A stretch of DNA of 64,000 nt, taken from assembly GCA_030549495.1 (NCBI GenBank), contig JAUIRK010000099.1, forward strand, positions 1,136,201 through 1,200,200, given 5' to 3'. Positions 26,301-36,148 of the stretch are shown piece by piece. A program made the position numbers and the translations under genes. The first letter of the stretch is position 1. Each line of letters begins with the position of its first letter. The notes under the pieces were generated by a model. It did not search any database. It had not been told where the DNA came from and worked only from the letters and a program-made list of their open reading frames with translations. The stretch comes from Nectonema munidae. Lineage: Eukaryota; Nematomorpha; Nectonematoida; Nectonematidae.

Positions 26301-29300
26301 AAAGACGATCGTTGTTAGTGTCTTTGTACAAAAACTCGCCGTCTTTTTCTTGCACGCCATAAGAAGCTTGATACTGCGCTAAATAGTAATCTGAAACCTA
26401 AATATTCGTTCAGAAAAATAGTGAGATGGTAAGTAAAGCAAATGAATGAATGAATGTCATGGAAAAAATGTAGGCCCACAACCAGGGTTAGAAAACTGGA
26501 TTTAACCTCATTTCATTGCAAATTGTCCAGAAAGTTTGAAAAACTTTAAAGAGAAAACATAAAAGGTTAATCAGATCTAAACTTTAGTATGAGGATTTAT
26601 TATAAAAACAGCATAATGTAATAATTTTGGCAAAATAAAAAAGTTATATTTTTTATTTAAAAATTCGTAGGCATTTAAATTTCGTTGATTTTTCGGTTAA
26701 AAAAGTGTTTTACCACAGATCTGCAACGGCTAGTGGAATAGACACAAAATCAAATGTCTACAGGCAAAGTCCTATAGTTAAAGGATTTTGATTGGTTCGT
26801 TTTTCAAAAAAGCAAGTTATCATTTTGATGCCATTTTTAAACTTATAAAAAAAAAGATAAAAAATTATTAAACTAAAATCGCATTAATTTTCATCTGAAA
26901 TCAAAGTGATCGAGTAAGCGTGTAAAAATATAAATGTTCTTTTTTTTCAAAAAAGAAAAAAAACGGATTTTATTGGGTCTTTTACCCAAAATAACATATA
27001 TGCGGTTTTGTACATTTATTATTGATTGAGATTGATGATTGGGTACATTATAATACATTTATTTAGATTGAGTACATTCAGGCTTATTTATTTCATCTCT
27101 AATCACTTGAATAACACTTTGGGCTAAAAAAGACTCCAATGCTGATAAAGCCAAGGCAGGGGATACTCTTATCATCATAGAAATGTCTTATAGGCGCGCG
27201 TCTCAAACAGCCTCTGACAGGGAATCTCTAGATCTGCCTTCTCGTGGCGGAGTTGTTTATAAACTAAATAATCTATAGGCGAAAAAATAGGAGTTTAACC
27301 TATAGCTTCGGGTAGATTCAACTCGTAAGTTTTTGGCCAACAATGATTCTAGGATAAAGATACTTCAAAATAAAAATTCCACTGCCTTGTGGGTGTAAGC
27401 TTGATTAGTTTAAGGCTAAAGATTTCCAAAACATTTTATGGGCGCGGTACAGCCCTAAGTAGCGTGTGGGTTTTACCAACTCCCTACGTCAGAAAGAAGG
27501 TTGTTAAACTGATGAAAAACGAAAGTTATGATAATTTGAAGTTTGGATTGCGATTTGGGTACTTGAATGTTGGTTCGCTAGTAGCAAAGAATTACGAAGT
27601 GGCAGAAATGTTGGAAAGAAGAAGAATTGACATTGCAGGAAGTTCGCTACAAAGGTGGAAAAGCCCAAACAATAGGCTCCTATAAGTTAGTTTACAGTCG
27701 AAATGATAACAGTAGTGCAGGTGTAGCAATTATACCGAAAAAGGAATTGGCGCGCAAAGTAGTTGATTTCATTTCTGTGTACGCTCCTCAAGTTGGACTA
27801 GGAATTGAAGTAGTTACTGAGTCCTACGAATATCTACATACAGTCTAGAAATGAGTTCATGGGGGTTATGGTTATGGTGATTGCAATGAGAGTGGAATAA
27901 CCTGTTTATCTTTTGCTGAAAGACAGGATATGTTTTTAACAAACAAGTATTTTAAGAAAAGAACAGAGCACCTTGTTACCTACACGTCTGGTGAGAATTC
28001 TTCAATGATAGAATTTATACTGATACCAAAACGCATCAGAAAGTCAGCAGTCAGCATAGATTTGTTGTAGCAGATATCGTCTTCCTGAATCAACTGTCAG
28101 TGTGTGCAAGTCGAACGTTCTGGAGTTCCAATTTTGCAGAAGTTGTTAAGAAGGGCATTTAGAGAATGGCAAAAAGTTGGAAGTGAATTTTTGAAACATG
28201 AATATATAAAAGCCAAGAAAGTATGCAAACAGGTTAGAACTCAAGCTAAACGAGCTAAATTGAATGAGTTGGAAAAAAATGTAAATAAGCCAGACGATGA
28301 GAATAGAGCATTCAAAATTGCAAAACAAAAGAGTAAAGTTGAAAAGGACATTTCAGGTATTCCTGCTATTAAAAACAAAAACGAGAAGTAGTTTGTTCCG
28401 TGAGAGAAAAACTATAAACATGGAAAGATTGAGCTTCTTAATAAAGAAAATGAACTTGTAGAATTGGCAGAAACGGATGCCATAAAGGGTCCCTGTGAGG
28501 AGATTACCTTTAGTGAAATAAATGAGATCTTGGATTCAATGAAAACTGGATAAGCACCTGGTCTGAGTGGAATAACTACTGAAATGTAGAAGTTAAGCAG
28601 AGCTCAGTTCCTAATAATTTTAAAAGAGCTTCTAGAAGATATGTTTGAAGGTAACTCTATTCCAGATTCATGGAAAAAAGTCTCTCAATACCTCTGTACA
28701 AAGGCAAAGGTTCTAACTTAGAATGTAACAATTATAGATCAATCAAACTCTTAGAACAAGGGATGAAAATAGACGAAACTGTTTTAGAAAAAAGACTGAG
28801 GAACGCAGTAACAATTGATAAAATGCAGTTTGGGTTTATGCCAAGAAAAGGAAGTAAAGATGCAATATTTGTTTTAAGGCAGTTAATGGAAAAATGGCTA
28901 GAAATGGTAATGCATTGTACCCTGTGTTTTATTGATCATGAAAAGGCATCTGATTCTGTACCAAGGCTTTTGATTAAATGGGGTCTTCATAGAAAAGGTG
29001 TAAACAAACATTTGATACACAGTGTTTTGGCTTTGTATGACAATTCTGAAAGAACAATTTGTATTGAAAGTAAATTGTTATCAGAAAATTTCAAAATTAT
29101 CGTTGGTGCGCACTAAGTGCCAGTTTTGAGCCCTCTTTTATTATAATAGTAGATAACGTTTTTTTCTGAAGTAAATAAGAATTGCATGTTTGAATTAAAA
29201 TGTATGCTGATGATATTGTTTTGATTGGTGGTACATCACTGGAGGAATTAAAATCGAAGCTATAAAAATAAAGCTTCTAATCGAAAACGATGGAATTTTA

Positions 29301-32300
29301 GTAAACATGAAAAAAACGAAGTGGATTGATAAAAAGAATTCCGTGATTGCCAAGATCGATCAATGCGGCATATGTTGTAGCAGAGTCAAGCATAACTCTT
29401 AAAGTTAGAAATATCATTAAAAAATGAGATCTCTTTAAGAGCAGAGTCAAGTTAGAAATGGGTTCATAGATGTTTGAATATCAAAGGAAATCTCATTAAA
29501 GCCAAAAATTTTACTTGCAAACGTTTTAAAGAAGAAACAAAACATGTAGTTCAACAAGAAGAAATTTTGGTTGTCTAAAATTATAATGTATAAAAAGTGG
29601 ATGAATTTTGTTATCTAGAGGACGTGATAGATGACAGTTCAGGTGTCAGCAGTGCAATTGATTTCAGAAATAAATTAAAAAGTAGAAGTAGTTTTTTGTG
29701 CTGTAAAGGAAGTGCGCTTAGATTAAAAAGCTTGGTTTATTCGTCTTGCGTAAGACACGTTCTTAGTTGTGGAGCCCCAAAAGAAATTGATAGAAGAAAG
29801 CTACAAACAAATGAAATGAGAATGTTAAGAATGCTATGTGAAATAGCTTTGAAAGATAAAATAAGTAATGAAAATTTGAAGTCAAACTGGGGTTATTTAT
29901 ATCAATAAAGTTATAAAAACGCAAAGACTCAGATGGTTTGGACATGTCTCGAGACGTGACAGCGGAGAACTTATAAAGGATGCTTCAGAACTAAGTTTTA
30001 ATAGAAAAGTGAAAGGTAGACGCAAAATGACCTGGACAGAAAATATAAAGAAAGATATGATAAGTTTAGAACTAAAACTTGGTTATGAAAAAGAAAATCA
30101 AGTTTATGTGAGTCAGTTTTATTAATTTTGTTGCTTCGTGAAGACAAATAGTTTGGAGATTTATAGCCCTTGATAAACTTCATTATGCATTTCTCTGAAA
30201 TAAGGATTTATAGCTATCATATGAGCTATAAGTTCGATGAATAAACAGTTATATTATGCCAGCGATAGAAATTTCAAATAGTTACGGTTCTTGACGAAAA
30301 GATACTGGCAAACAGGATCTAAAATAAAATTAATCGGCAGATGGCTTAGTGGTAGGAGCGTAGGGTCTTGATTCAGATGGTCTGGGTTCGAATCTGGATC
30401 GTGACTATCCTTACCATCCGTCCAGCAGTAGAATATTATTCTTCCCTATAGATGCGATACTGACAACTAAAAAAAATTGAATGAATAGCACAGGTTAGGC
30501 AAGATTTTTTTGTTTAGACTTCCCCATTAGGACATGGAAAGACAGTGATCGCAAGCCTTTATCCGTTCTTATAGCTTTTAAACAGTTATCAAAATCGATG
30601 GTCACAATTGCCCCTTCATATTCGGATGTTCTCGTACTGAAACAACTGCATGCCTAACAAAAAGTCTTATCGCTAGCTATGCTATACTCTGATCAAGTAA
30701 GGTTTTATACCATGACTCTAAAAACAATTTCTCTTTGTAAATCTTTAGGAAACAGAATTCTTGGCTAAGCCGAAGGTGTATTAAGTGTTCGAATGTTAGA
30801 AATGTCTTGTATTCTGAAGACAGTATGGAAATGCGTGCATTAGAAGACTTATTGGTAATACAATCAGTCATCATTTATTCAGCATTCGATTATTCGAAAA
30901 CCCAGAGCTATTCGATACAATATTGATTAGGAGCAAAAAGATTTTTCTTCCCCTCTCCTTTCACCAATTGTCAACAGATCCATTTCATATGAAATAAATT
31001 GGTTAGGTGAATTGATTACTCTGTACTGAGACACTTTGATGCTTAAAATGAAATTTTAAAAAACAAAAAAATATTTTATAAAATCTTCAAACTACACATA
31101 TATTGAGTTAAAACAGTAAATTATTTGAAAATATATTTATTACTTGAGTCGATGAATTGACAGGTATGAAGTTTGGTTTTAAATTTGGCCCTTTTGAAAA
31201 GAAATTGAAAGTTTAATATGTATGAAAGAAAATTTCTACCAAATCTTAAATTTATATGAACTAGCTATTTAATTCCGTAAGTTATATGCGATAAATCACA
31301 CGAAAACTAAATTATTTGTACAAAGTTATATTAACAAAAATTCCAAGGAAAGTATGAAACATTGCCAACTATCCAAAGTTTAAATTATGCTTAGAAAATA
31401 TGATTAAGCCATTTTTCCTAACTTATGTGAATTATATTAATTTAACTCTTTCAATTACAGTAATCAATAGGGATAAACGTTTTAAGCTTAAAATTATAGA
31501 GAAAACTTTCTTATATAGTTATGTGCAATAAAAAAATTGCACGGCTGAAAAAATTATCCGCTCTAGTTCAAATTAGTAAAAAATTGATTTTAAATATTCA
31601 TTCTAAGATTTAGTCTTAAAACAAGAAAAAGTCTTAAAAGTCTTAAATAATATAAAAAAGATATGGAATTGAGAGAAATCAAAATTATTGGGAGAAGGTG
31701 GCAAAAGGCTTTTTGGCTACCCCTTCTGGATGGAATAGCCTTTCTTATGGCTTTGTTAGTGGAGATACCGCACAGAAGGGTATTAGCCCATTAAGTACCA
31801 TAGAAATCAGACGATATTTAAAAAAACACAGACGATTTATATTCAAAGTCATTGAAAAAAGCAGACGAAGATGAAATTACTTATATTCCTAAATGGGAGC
31901 ATTGGGATGGGTTAAACTTAAAAAATCTTAAAAACTGTCTTATGTTTAATTTTTTGAATGAAATGCATAGCAAAACTTTTTAAAATTAAAAACTAGTTTA
32001 CATTTTGTGGATAAAAAAGACAGTCATGTAGAGCTATATTTTTTTTATGTCGTCCAATTTCTTTCAGTAGGGGGTCGAACTAGACTAGCGAGGGAGGCCC
32101 ACTACTATTAATTAAAGATGTATTGGATATCCGCCTCCAGATGCGCAGGTGCGAATTATCCGAAATTTTTTTTATATCCTCTTAACATCCTCATAAGTTT
32201 TCTCCATAAGTTGGGTTTTAAAAGAATCTGAAAAAATAGACTAAACACCACAGAGATGAGGATGTTAAGAATTATGTGTAAATTTAATTTAAAAACTAAA

Positions 32301-33228
32301 ATAAGTAATGAAAAGATAAGAAGTTTATGTCAAGTAAATGAAATAAATAAAGTATTAGAAATACAAAGGTTAAAGTGCTTTGGGCACGTAAATAGAAAAC
32401 TTTTCTATTAACTTTAAAAAAAAAAAAAATTTTTTTTAATAGAAAACTTTTCTATTAACTTTTATTAACTTCCTTCGGGTGATCAAATTAAAGAGGCTTA
32501 TAAAAATCAAACTAGAGTAAAGGCAGGCCAAAGATGACATGGATAGAAATAGTCAAAAAAGACATGAGCAAAAGACATTTAACATTAGGGGACGAGCAAA
32601 ATAGATATGAATGGAGACGCAAAATAATGAGAGATCAGTTTAATTTTGTCTAAAATGCCATTGTGGTAAAAAACAGACAAAACCTCAGCGTGATGGGAAC
32701 ATTAACCGTAAAATTGATAATTATAATCAAAAAGTTTTTTCAGAATTTTTACTTTATCCAAAATATTTATGACAAGTATTTCTTTATGAGATTGACATCT
32801 TCTCTCTAAATTTTTAAGAAGTATAAAATTTGCGTTTGCTTAGAAAAGCAATTATGATATCACTCCGCATCCACAAAGAGATACAAAAAATTCCACATCC
32901 GATACATCTCTACTATTAATCTTAAAAAACACCCTACCACGTAGAGGCTTTAAAATAACATTTTCGGGCTGCGCTACTGGATATAACTATGCACCTTGAG
33001 AAATTTCAACGCGACAAATATAAATACATAAAATTAAAAATCAAAGAAAAAAAAGGTTACTTTCGGAAACCAAGCTTTGTGTCTTTCATCCCACTGATAG
33101 ACAGTTCCATCATCATCTTCCCGTATATTGCTCTTATCTACATTCAAATTTGCATTGAATGAGGAGAGACGTTTCTGTTCAGCAGATTCTAACAAAAGTT
33201 GCTCTTCAAAGTCTACATTGCCTGACAT
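14117..33228 (-). CDS. HTATSF1: HTATSF1/CUS2-like splicing factor (Tat-SF1 homologue), eight coding exons
   Basis: Nuclear RNA-binding protein of the Tat-SF1/Cus2 family, which acts with the U2 snRNP and SF3B1 during pre-spliceosome formation. Coding exons (minus): 33228-33061, 26397-26282, 26231-25963, 24353-24148, 21917-21742, 19153-19057, 15422-15333 and 14356-14117. Together they make 1362 nt, 453 residues plus stop, with all phases consistent. The N-terminus has YxWD-type repeats (VYQWDERHKAWFPK, LYIWDKKEECW, AYVWADSETG), then a Lys-rich linker. The first RRM starts TQVYVSGLPTDITLDEF (RNP2-like) and contains KGDGRCCYLK (RNP1-like). The C-terminal RRM starts VVIKNMFAPEDFD and ends NGRWYGGRKLQ; GRWY takes the place of the RxF motif (GRWF in human) of U2AF-homology motifs. 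The acidic tail is much shorter than in vertebrates. Introns hold several transposons, and the frame is intact throughout. Confidence 0.93.
15333..15422 (-). CDS. HTATSF1: HTATSF1-like, coding exon 7
   Basis: Thirty codons, KDPTLILEFSKDLREECATY and onward to KVYD, matching the acidic helix of the UHM (human IREDLRVECSKFG). Acceptor TTTAG, donor GTAATA, both in phase 0. Confidence 0.92.
15423..19056. other. Intron 6 of the HTATSF1-like gene
   Basis: Mostly AT-rich. A short repeat at 17485-17592 is shared with 30930-31042. The segment 17870-18480 is less AT-rich and may be old transposon sequence, but I could not assign it. Confidence 0.5.
17485..17592 (+). repeat. Unclassified dispersed repeat E, copy 1
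   Basis: GTGTCTCAGTGCAGAGTAAT, then CACCTAACCAATT and GGTGAAAGGAAAGG, recurs in inverted orientation at 30930-31042 with the same spacing. No terminal repeats or pol III boxes were recognised. Confidence 0.65.
19057..19153 (-). CDS. HTATSF1: HTATSF1-like, coding exon 6
   Basis: Encodes LLQWKPDKVKGQRFN and the start of RRM2, SVVIKNMFAPEDFD, equivalent to human RVVIIKNMFHPMDFE. Acceptor TTAAG, donor GTAACT. Confidence 0.92.
19480..20230 (+). mobile_element. LINE (Jockey-like) 3' fragment
   Basis: Plus-strand translation at 19885-20035 contains CSLCKTHPHNTAHLHKCPCL followed shortly by LMDLWSNPIAVSSLLASW. This is the C-terminal CxxC-H-C cluster and DLWxxP motif seen at the end of ORF2 in Jockey-like LINEs. 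Upstream pieces such as RKINKTLKKLE and VLGPGQTHING are consistent with the end of the polymerase ORF, in a shifted frame. An A-rich tail (AATAAATAATAATCAAG then A-runs) ends the copy near 20230. Base composition is clearly C-richer than the surrounding intron. The copy is 5'-truncated, as usual for LINEs. It lies in intron 5 of the HTATSF1-like gene, antisense to it. Confidence 0.7.
20231..21438. other. Remainder of intron 5, no gene
   Basis: Open frames at 20641-20847 (plus) and 20930-21115 (minus) have no recognisable domain. Confidence 0.5.
21443..21572. mobile_element. TTAA-flanked MITE (piggyBac-type), copy 1, subfamily II
   Basis: TTAA (21439-21442) then CCCATTAAGGACCAAAG; right end CTAAAACGACTAATGGG-type terminus then TTAA (21573-21576). 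Inverted ends match over about 13 bases with two differences. The interior carries ATCGTCTG-type motifs three times. It lies in intron 5 of the HTATSF1-like gene. Confidence 0.85.
21742..21917 (-). CDS. HTATSF1: HTATSF1-like, coding exon 5
   Basis: IESVNLAKQMLDG completes RRM1 (human RESVELALKLLD). FTLKGEYNPKLKP and a basic linker KRKRNRKK follow. Donor GTATTT, phase 2. Confidence 0.92.
22457..22587. mobile_element. TTAA-flanked MITE, copy 2, subfamily I
   Basis: Flanked by TTAA at 22453-22456 and 22588-22591. Ends CCCATTAAGTACCA and, inverted, CCCATTAAGTCCCA. The interior has three direct copies of CAGACGA. This is the best-preserved copy of subfamily I. Confidence 0.9.
23222..23472 (-). 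repeat. Probable tRNA-derived SINE, family D
   Basis: On the minus strand a head reads GACAGATAGTCTAATGCTGAG, then GATCCTGGATTCAATTCC (box B-like). A body follows, ending with GATATCTGAAGGATATCATGG and GGGGGCGGCAG. It is locally GC-rich against AT-rich intron 4. Only one copy was seen in the window, so family status is inferred. Confidence 0.45.
24148..24353 (-). CDS. HTATSF1: HTATSF1-like, coding exon 4 (first RRM)
   Basis: The acceptor TTTTAG precedes WFQVDAGNNTQVYVSGLP. The exon holds most of RRM1 including KGDGRCCYLK. Donor AAG|GTATGG, phase 0. Confidence 0.92.
24354..25493. other. Left part of intron 3, no gene recognised
   Basis: Open frames at 24444-24749 (minus) and 24947-25292 look protein-like in places (KLSDILGELRSEIE) but match no family I know. 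They may be old transposase. An (AATC)n/(ATTC)n tract lies at 25284-25323. Confidence 0.4.
25498..25620. mobile_element. TTAA-flanked MITE, copy 3, subfamily I, inverted
   Basis: TTAA at 25494-25497 and 25621-25624. The left end CCGATTAAGTCC and interior AATCGTCTGTGTTTG, ATATCGTCTGATTTCTATGG are the reverse of copy 2. The right end is shortened to ATGGTGGG. Confidence 0.85.
25963..26231 (-). CDS. HTATSF1: HTATSF1-like, coding exon 3
   Basis: Reads ECWKDKESGEM, the third repeat with AYVWADSETGKSFKFD, then a Lys/Asn-rich linker ending EIKKTP. It ends at a GC donor (G|GCAAGT), phase 1, which joins as EWFQVD with exon 4. The alternative GT donor at 25926 would add FFSFLPLTFF and looks less natural. 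Confidence 0.8.
26282..26397 (-). CDS. HTATSF1: HTATSF1-like, coding exon 2
   Basis: The acceptor TTTAG precedes VSDYYLAQYQASYGVQ, which matches the family motif after AWFPK. The exon ends in phase 2 at donor GTATTT. The next intron is only 50 nt (26232-26281). Confidence 0.9.
27140..30130 (+). mobile_element. RTE-type LINE (CFDP2-like), degraded but nearly full length
   Basis: An APE endonuclease region is readable at 27540-28060: LRFGYLNVGSLVAKNYEVAE, RRRIDIAG, VISVYAP-like pieces, LVTYTSGENSSMI. The reverse transcriptase lies at 28640-29300: IPLYKGKGS, NYRSIKLLEQGMK, MQFGFMPRKGSKDAIF, CFIDHEKASDSVPR, MYADDIVLIGG. The thumb and C-terminal part (29600-30130) read MRMLRMLCEIALKDKISN, RLRWFGHVSR-like and GRRKMTWTENIKKDM. 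RTE membership rests on the endonuclease-RT order, small size and the RWFGHV motif. ORFs are split by several frameshifts and stops, so it is inactive; the YADD catalytic motif itself survives. It lies in intron 1 of the HTATSF1-like gene, in antisense orientation. Confidence 0.85.
30335..30480 (+). repeat. tRNA-derived SINE, family C
   Basis: GATGGCTTAGTGGTAGGAGC resembles tRNA box A and GGTCTGGGTTCGAATCT is a close match to box B. A non-tRNA body, GTCCAGCAGTAGAATATTAT, and an AACTAAAAAAAATTGAATG tail follow. The head does not close into a perfect tRNA acceptor stem, so a SINE is favoured over a tRNA gene. Confidence 0.65.
30930..31042 (-). repeat. Unclassified dispersed repeat E, copy 2
   Basis: Inverted counterpart of 17485-17592; on the minus strand it reads GTGTCTCAGTACAGAGTAAT, CACCTAACCAATT and GGTGAAAGGAGAGG. 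Confidence 0.65.
31787..31911. mobile_element. TTAA-flanked MITE, copy 4, subfamily I
   Basis: Nearly the same sequence as copy 2 (CCCATTAAGTACCATAGAAA, CAGACGATATTTAAAAAAAC). Right flank TTAA at 31912-31915; left flank mutated to TTAG. It lies in intron 1. Confidence 0.88.
32240..32655 (+). mobile_element. RTE-type LINE, 3' fragment
   Basis: Reads MRMLRIMCKFNLKTKISNEK, LEIQRLKCFGHVNRK, then TWIEIVKKDMSKRHL and FNFV-stop. It is colinear with the C-terminus of the RTE copy at 29760-30130, but divergent. A 25-base duplication around an A/T hairpin interrupts it at 32391-32457. Confidence 0.75.
33061..33228 (-). CDS. HTATSF1: HTATSF1-like, coding exon 1
   Basis: Starts ATG at 33228 in GATAAATG context and encodes 56 residues, MSGNVDFEEQ to HKAWFPK. 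The donor GTAACC follows at 33060, phase 0. The first YQWD repeat lies here. Confidence 0.9.
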
Positions 33229-33792
33229 TTATCGATATCGTATTTGCTTGTTAAACATTCATAAAGGAGATGTATTGTAAAATCTTTAAGAACAAGACGT
33301 TTACCAAAAGTATGTAGTCTTTTTTTTCCTTATTAAAATAATTAATCTAATTTAATTGCCTAAAAAATTATAACATCATAAAATAGAATAACATAATCTA
33401 AATCTAAGAAAGGATACACGTTTATTTTTAGTTTGAAAATTTGCAACAGAGAAAGGCCTTTTATAACGCACAAAAACATTTTACCCATTTTATTTATATA
33501 TTGGCATAAGAAATATATCTACCAAAAATATCCATGCAACAAAATAATATTAGATTTTTGCTATGTTGGAGATCACTTTTTTTAAATGTCAAGTCTGAGT
33601 CATATTTATTATTACGACTCCGATTCATTCTAAAAACGTGAAACTCCATCGACTTCAGAAGTCTGGATTTAGCCAAGTCTATTGATTATATAAGAGTAAA
33701 ATATAGGATGCAATTATTTTTATCAAAATTTTAACTTTAAAAATTTAAAAGATACTATATTTAAAATATTAAATTCAGAACAAATCAAGGAG
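33229..33792. other. 5' flank of the HTATSF1-like gene
   Basis: This should hold the promoter and 5' UTR of the minus-strand gene. No convincing TATA or initiator could be singled out in such AT-rich DNA. Confidence 0.4.
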
Positions 33793-33970
33793 TTGGTTGG
33801 TTTTGAGATATCAAAGCACTTTCAGCAGTTAAGCTATATGCTCGCATTATGCTTAAGATGGTTAATCACAGTTTTTGTGAATTTGTTTTTAGAGTTGGGA
33901 GCCTTGGGGATCGAACCCCTGACCTTCAACTGTTAAGCTGAGAGGTACACCCTAACAACCATGAGGCTCC
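33793..33970 (-). repeat. tRNA-derived SINE, family B, copy 1
   Basis: On the minus strand the head (33970-33898) begins GGAGCCTCATGGTTGTTAGG and ends CCCCAAGGCTCC, so GGAGCCT and AGGCTCC close a perfect 7-bp acceptor stem. GGTCAGGGGTTCGATCC is box B. The body continues through GATTAACCATCTTAAGC to a (CAAC)-like tail. It is the best tRNA-like head of the four family B copies. Confidence 0.85.
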
Positions 33971-35322
33971 TAATCAAGGAGTTGAAATCCAACTAAATTT
34001 TAATAAATTTTAAATATACCATCTCATCATTAATGACACTAGAGCAAATTAAACAGGATTTTTAAAAAAAATTAATGCGAAAAATGTTTTGAACAAAATT
34101 TATTAGACTATTCAATTATAAAATTTGAGATAGTTTTTTTACAAAAAAATAAAAGGATCATGAAGGCGAAATAAATTCCATAAATGGTATCCCCTCACAA
34201 AACGCATATGAAACGAAATCAGTTTATGAGCTTTATTTTAACGTCAAAACACAAGTGTAGAAAATCTGAATGGATCAAACCTAAAATTTTGATATTACTT
34301 CTATGTATTGATAAACTAATAGCAAAGCTAAATAAAGTTTCTTGATGCGCCATCATTACATAGGAGATTTAAACTGGTTTACATGCAACTGCACGCTACG
34401 CATTTTATTTATAGCTTGTCTGAAATGCAGTTGAAATTTGTTAAAATGAAATAGCTCTTATGATTATGGAAATATTTTATCTTTGAAATAAACTTTTGAT
34501 CATTTTATAAAATTCATTCTAAAAATAAAAAAGTGTACAAGTTAAATACAAACAATTATGGTCATATTTCTCAATAAGCATTACTAAAACAGAAGAAAGC
34601 CACTTTACTGAAATCGTGTAAAACTTTCTGTATTCTATTCTGATATTTATAAAGTCACACAATTGCAAAATAATTTTTTTTAGATTTTTTTTATTTTATA
34701 ATTTTAATATCTTAGTTAGATATCTCCAGGACTTCTTTAATCTTAACTGATCTATTCATTTTTGCTGCTTATCTTATATTTATATTTTTTTTATTTTTAT
34801 ATTTGTTTAGTATCTTATTTTAAATTCTTTGTTCCCCATATTTAATATCAAATGTGAAAATAAACTTACCATTTTACAGACTAAAATCTTCTAAACAATC
34901 TCTTGTATGGAAATTTACATAGTTTTGGAATGCAAACTTTTCCGTTTTTTTTTGCAACAATTCTTCTTATAATATTTAAAAAGATCAGCTATTAATGAAT
35001 TGTTACAATAGTATTCTGATCCTTGATTTTACTATACCTCTGTAAAATTATTGTTTTCTTTTGTAAATGTATAGGCGATATATGGTATCTTTTTTCATTT
35101 TAACTGGAAAAATCTTATTCACGGCCATATTTAGCTATTGATTTTTCGTATAATGATAATCTTGAAAAAGATGATATAGTTCTTCATGTGAATATATATT
35201 ATAAATATTAACATATATACACATTGTTTGCTCCACTTTATTATTTTTGTGAACTCTCTTTTTTTATAATAAAATTTTCTCTCTCTCTCTCTATTACAAT
35301 ATTATATATAATATTATATAAC
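33971..35322. other. AT-rich stretch, no gene
   Basis: No coding potential recognised; a (CT)7-type tract lies at 35279-35292. Confidence 0.5.
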
Positions 35323-35681
35323 TAGTAGTGGGATTCCGGTTATGTTGGAAAAAGTCAAATTCTGTCTTTTTATCAAATGTATCATATATGCTAGCTTGAA
35401 CGTAAATGATAGTGAAAATCTAGGTATTATATAAGATACGTTGGTCATTAACCGGATAAAAACATAAATGTACAGAGAAAACATGTACGATACAAATAGT
35501 AACAAACCTGGTCATCACTTGTATAAATAAACTATGCACTAAATCACAAACGAAACGTACCGTTCCAACGCTTTCGGTTCTTTTCGGATGAGAAGCAGAA
35601 GGTTACTGACAGCGACTAGTCGGTTCGTCGAACTCACAAAATTCTGTGAGACGGTTCTAACGAACCGACTGTATCCCACTG
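35323..35681. mobile_element. Possible hAT-type MITE with degraded ends
   Basis: The left end TAGTAGTGGGATTCCGGTT and the inverted right end CAGTGGGATACAGTCGGTTC resemble the CAGTGGTGGGATTC... hAT terminus class. The expected 8-bp target duplication is not evident. A TTAA MITE inserted one base beyond the right end. Confidence 0.45.
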
Positions 35682-35686
35682 CTTAA

Positions 35687-35815
35687 CCCTTTATCGGCTA
35701 CAATAATCAGACGATATCTATTGTAAAGCAGAAGATTTGTATTAAAAAACATTGATAAACGCAGACGATTTAATTTTTATAAAGTCGACATATGTCAACT
35801 GTGGTTGATAACCAC
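35687..35815. mobile_element. TTAA-flanked MITE, copy 5, subfamily II, inverted
   Basis: TTAA at 35683-35686 and 35816-35819. The interior (CAGACGATATCTATTGTAAA, AAGTCGACATATGTCAAC) is the reverse of copy 1. The ends have drifted to CCCTTTATCGGC and GTGGTTATCAACC. Confidence 0.8.
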
Positions 35816-35949
35816 TTAATATAACCATGCTACACTACAAGTATTATTTTTATAATATATGTGAAAAATAATTGATTCTGTCTATTATCTCAACAAAAAA
35901 TTATATTTGCTCGGATTAATGTAGTGTGTGCAAATAAATGCATCCTTCT

Positions 35950-36148
35950 TTTCTTCAAAAAGAGCCTCAATGGTTGTTACGGTGTACCTCTTAGCTTAAG
36001 AGTTGAAGGTCAGGGATTCATTCCTATAAGCTCCTGACTCTTAATAACAAAAACACAAATTTGTGACTAACCATCTTCAAGCATAACACGAGCATATAGC
36101 CTTACGGTTGAAAAAGTGCTTTGATAATCTCCAACCAACCAACCTTAT
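35950..36148 (+). repeat. tRNA-derived SINE, family B, copy 2
   Basis: GAGCCTCAATGGTTGTTACG, GAAGGTCAGGGATTCATTCC (drifted box B), TGACTAACCATCTTCAAGC and a CCAACCAACCAACC tail, in plus orientation. Confidence 0.85.

Noticed and set aside
30335-30410. Possible functional tRNA gene
   Set aside because: Boxes A and B are good, but the acceptor stem does not close and a SINE-like body and tail follow.
15772-32975. Short shared motif CCAGTRGCGTA at 15772, 23651 and (inverted) near 32970
   Set aside because: Could be ends of a hAT-like family, but only one end is visible at each site and no target duplication was found.
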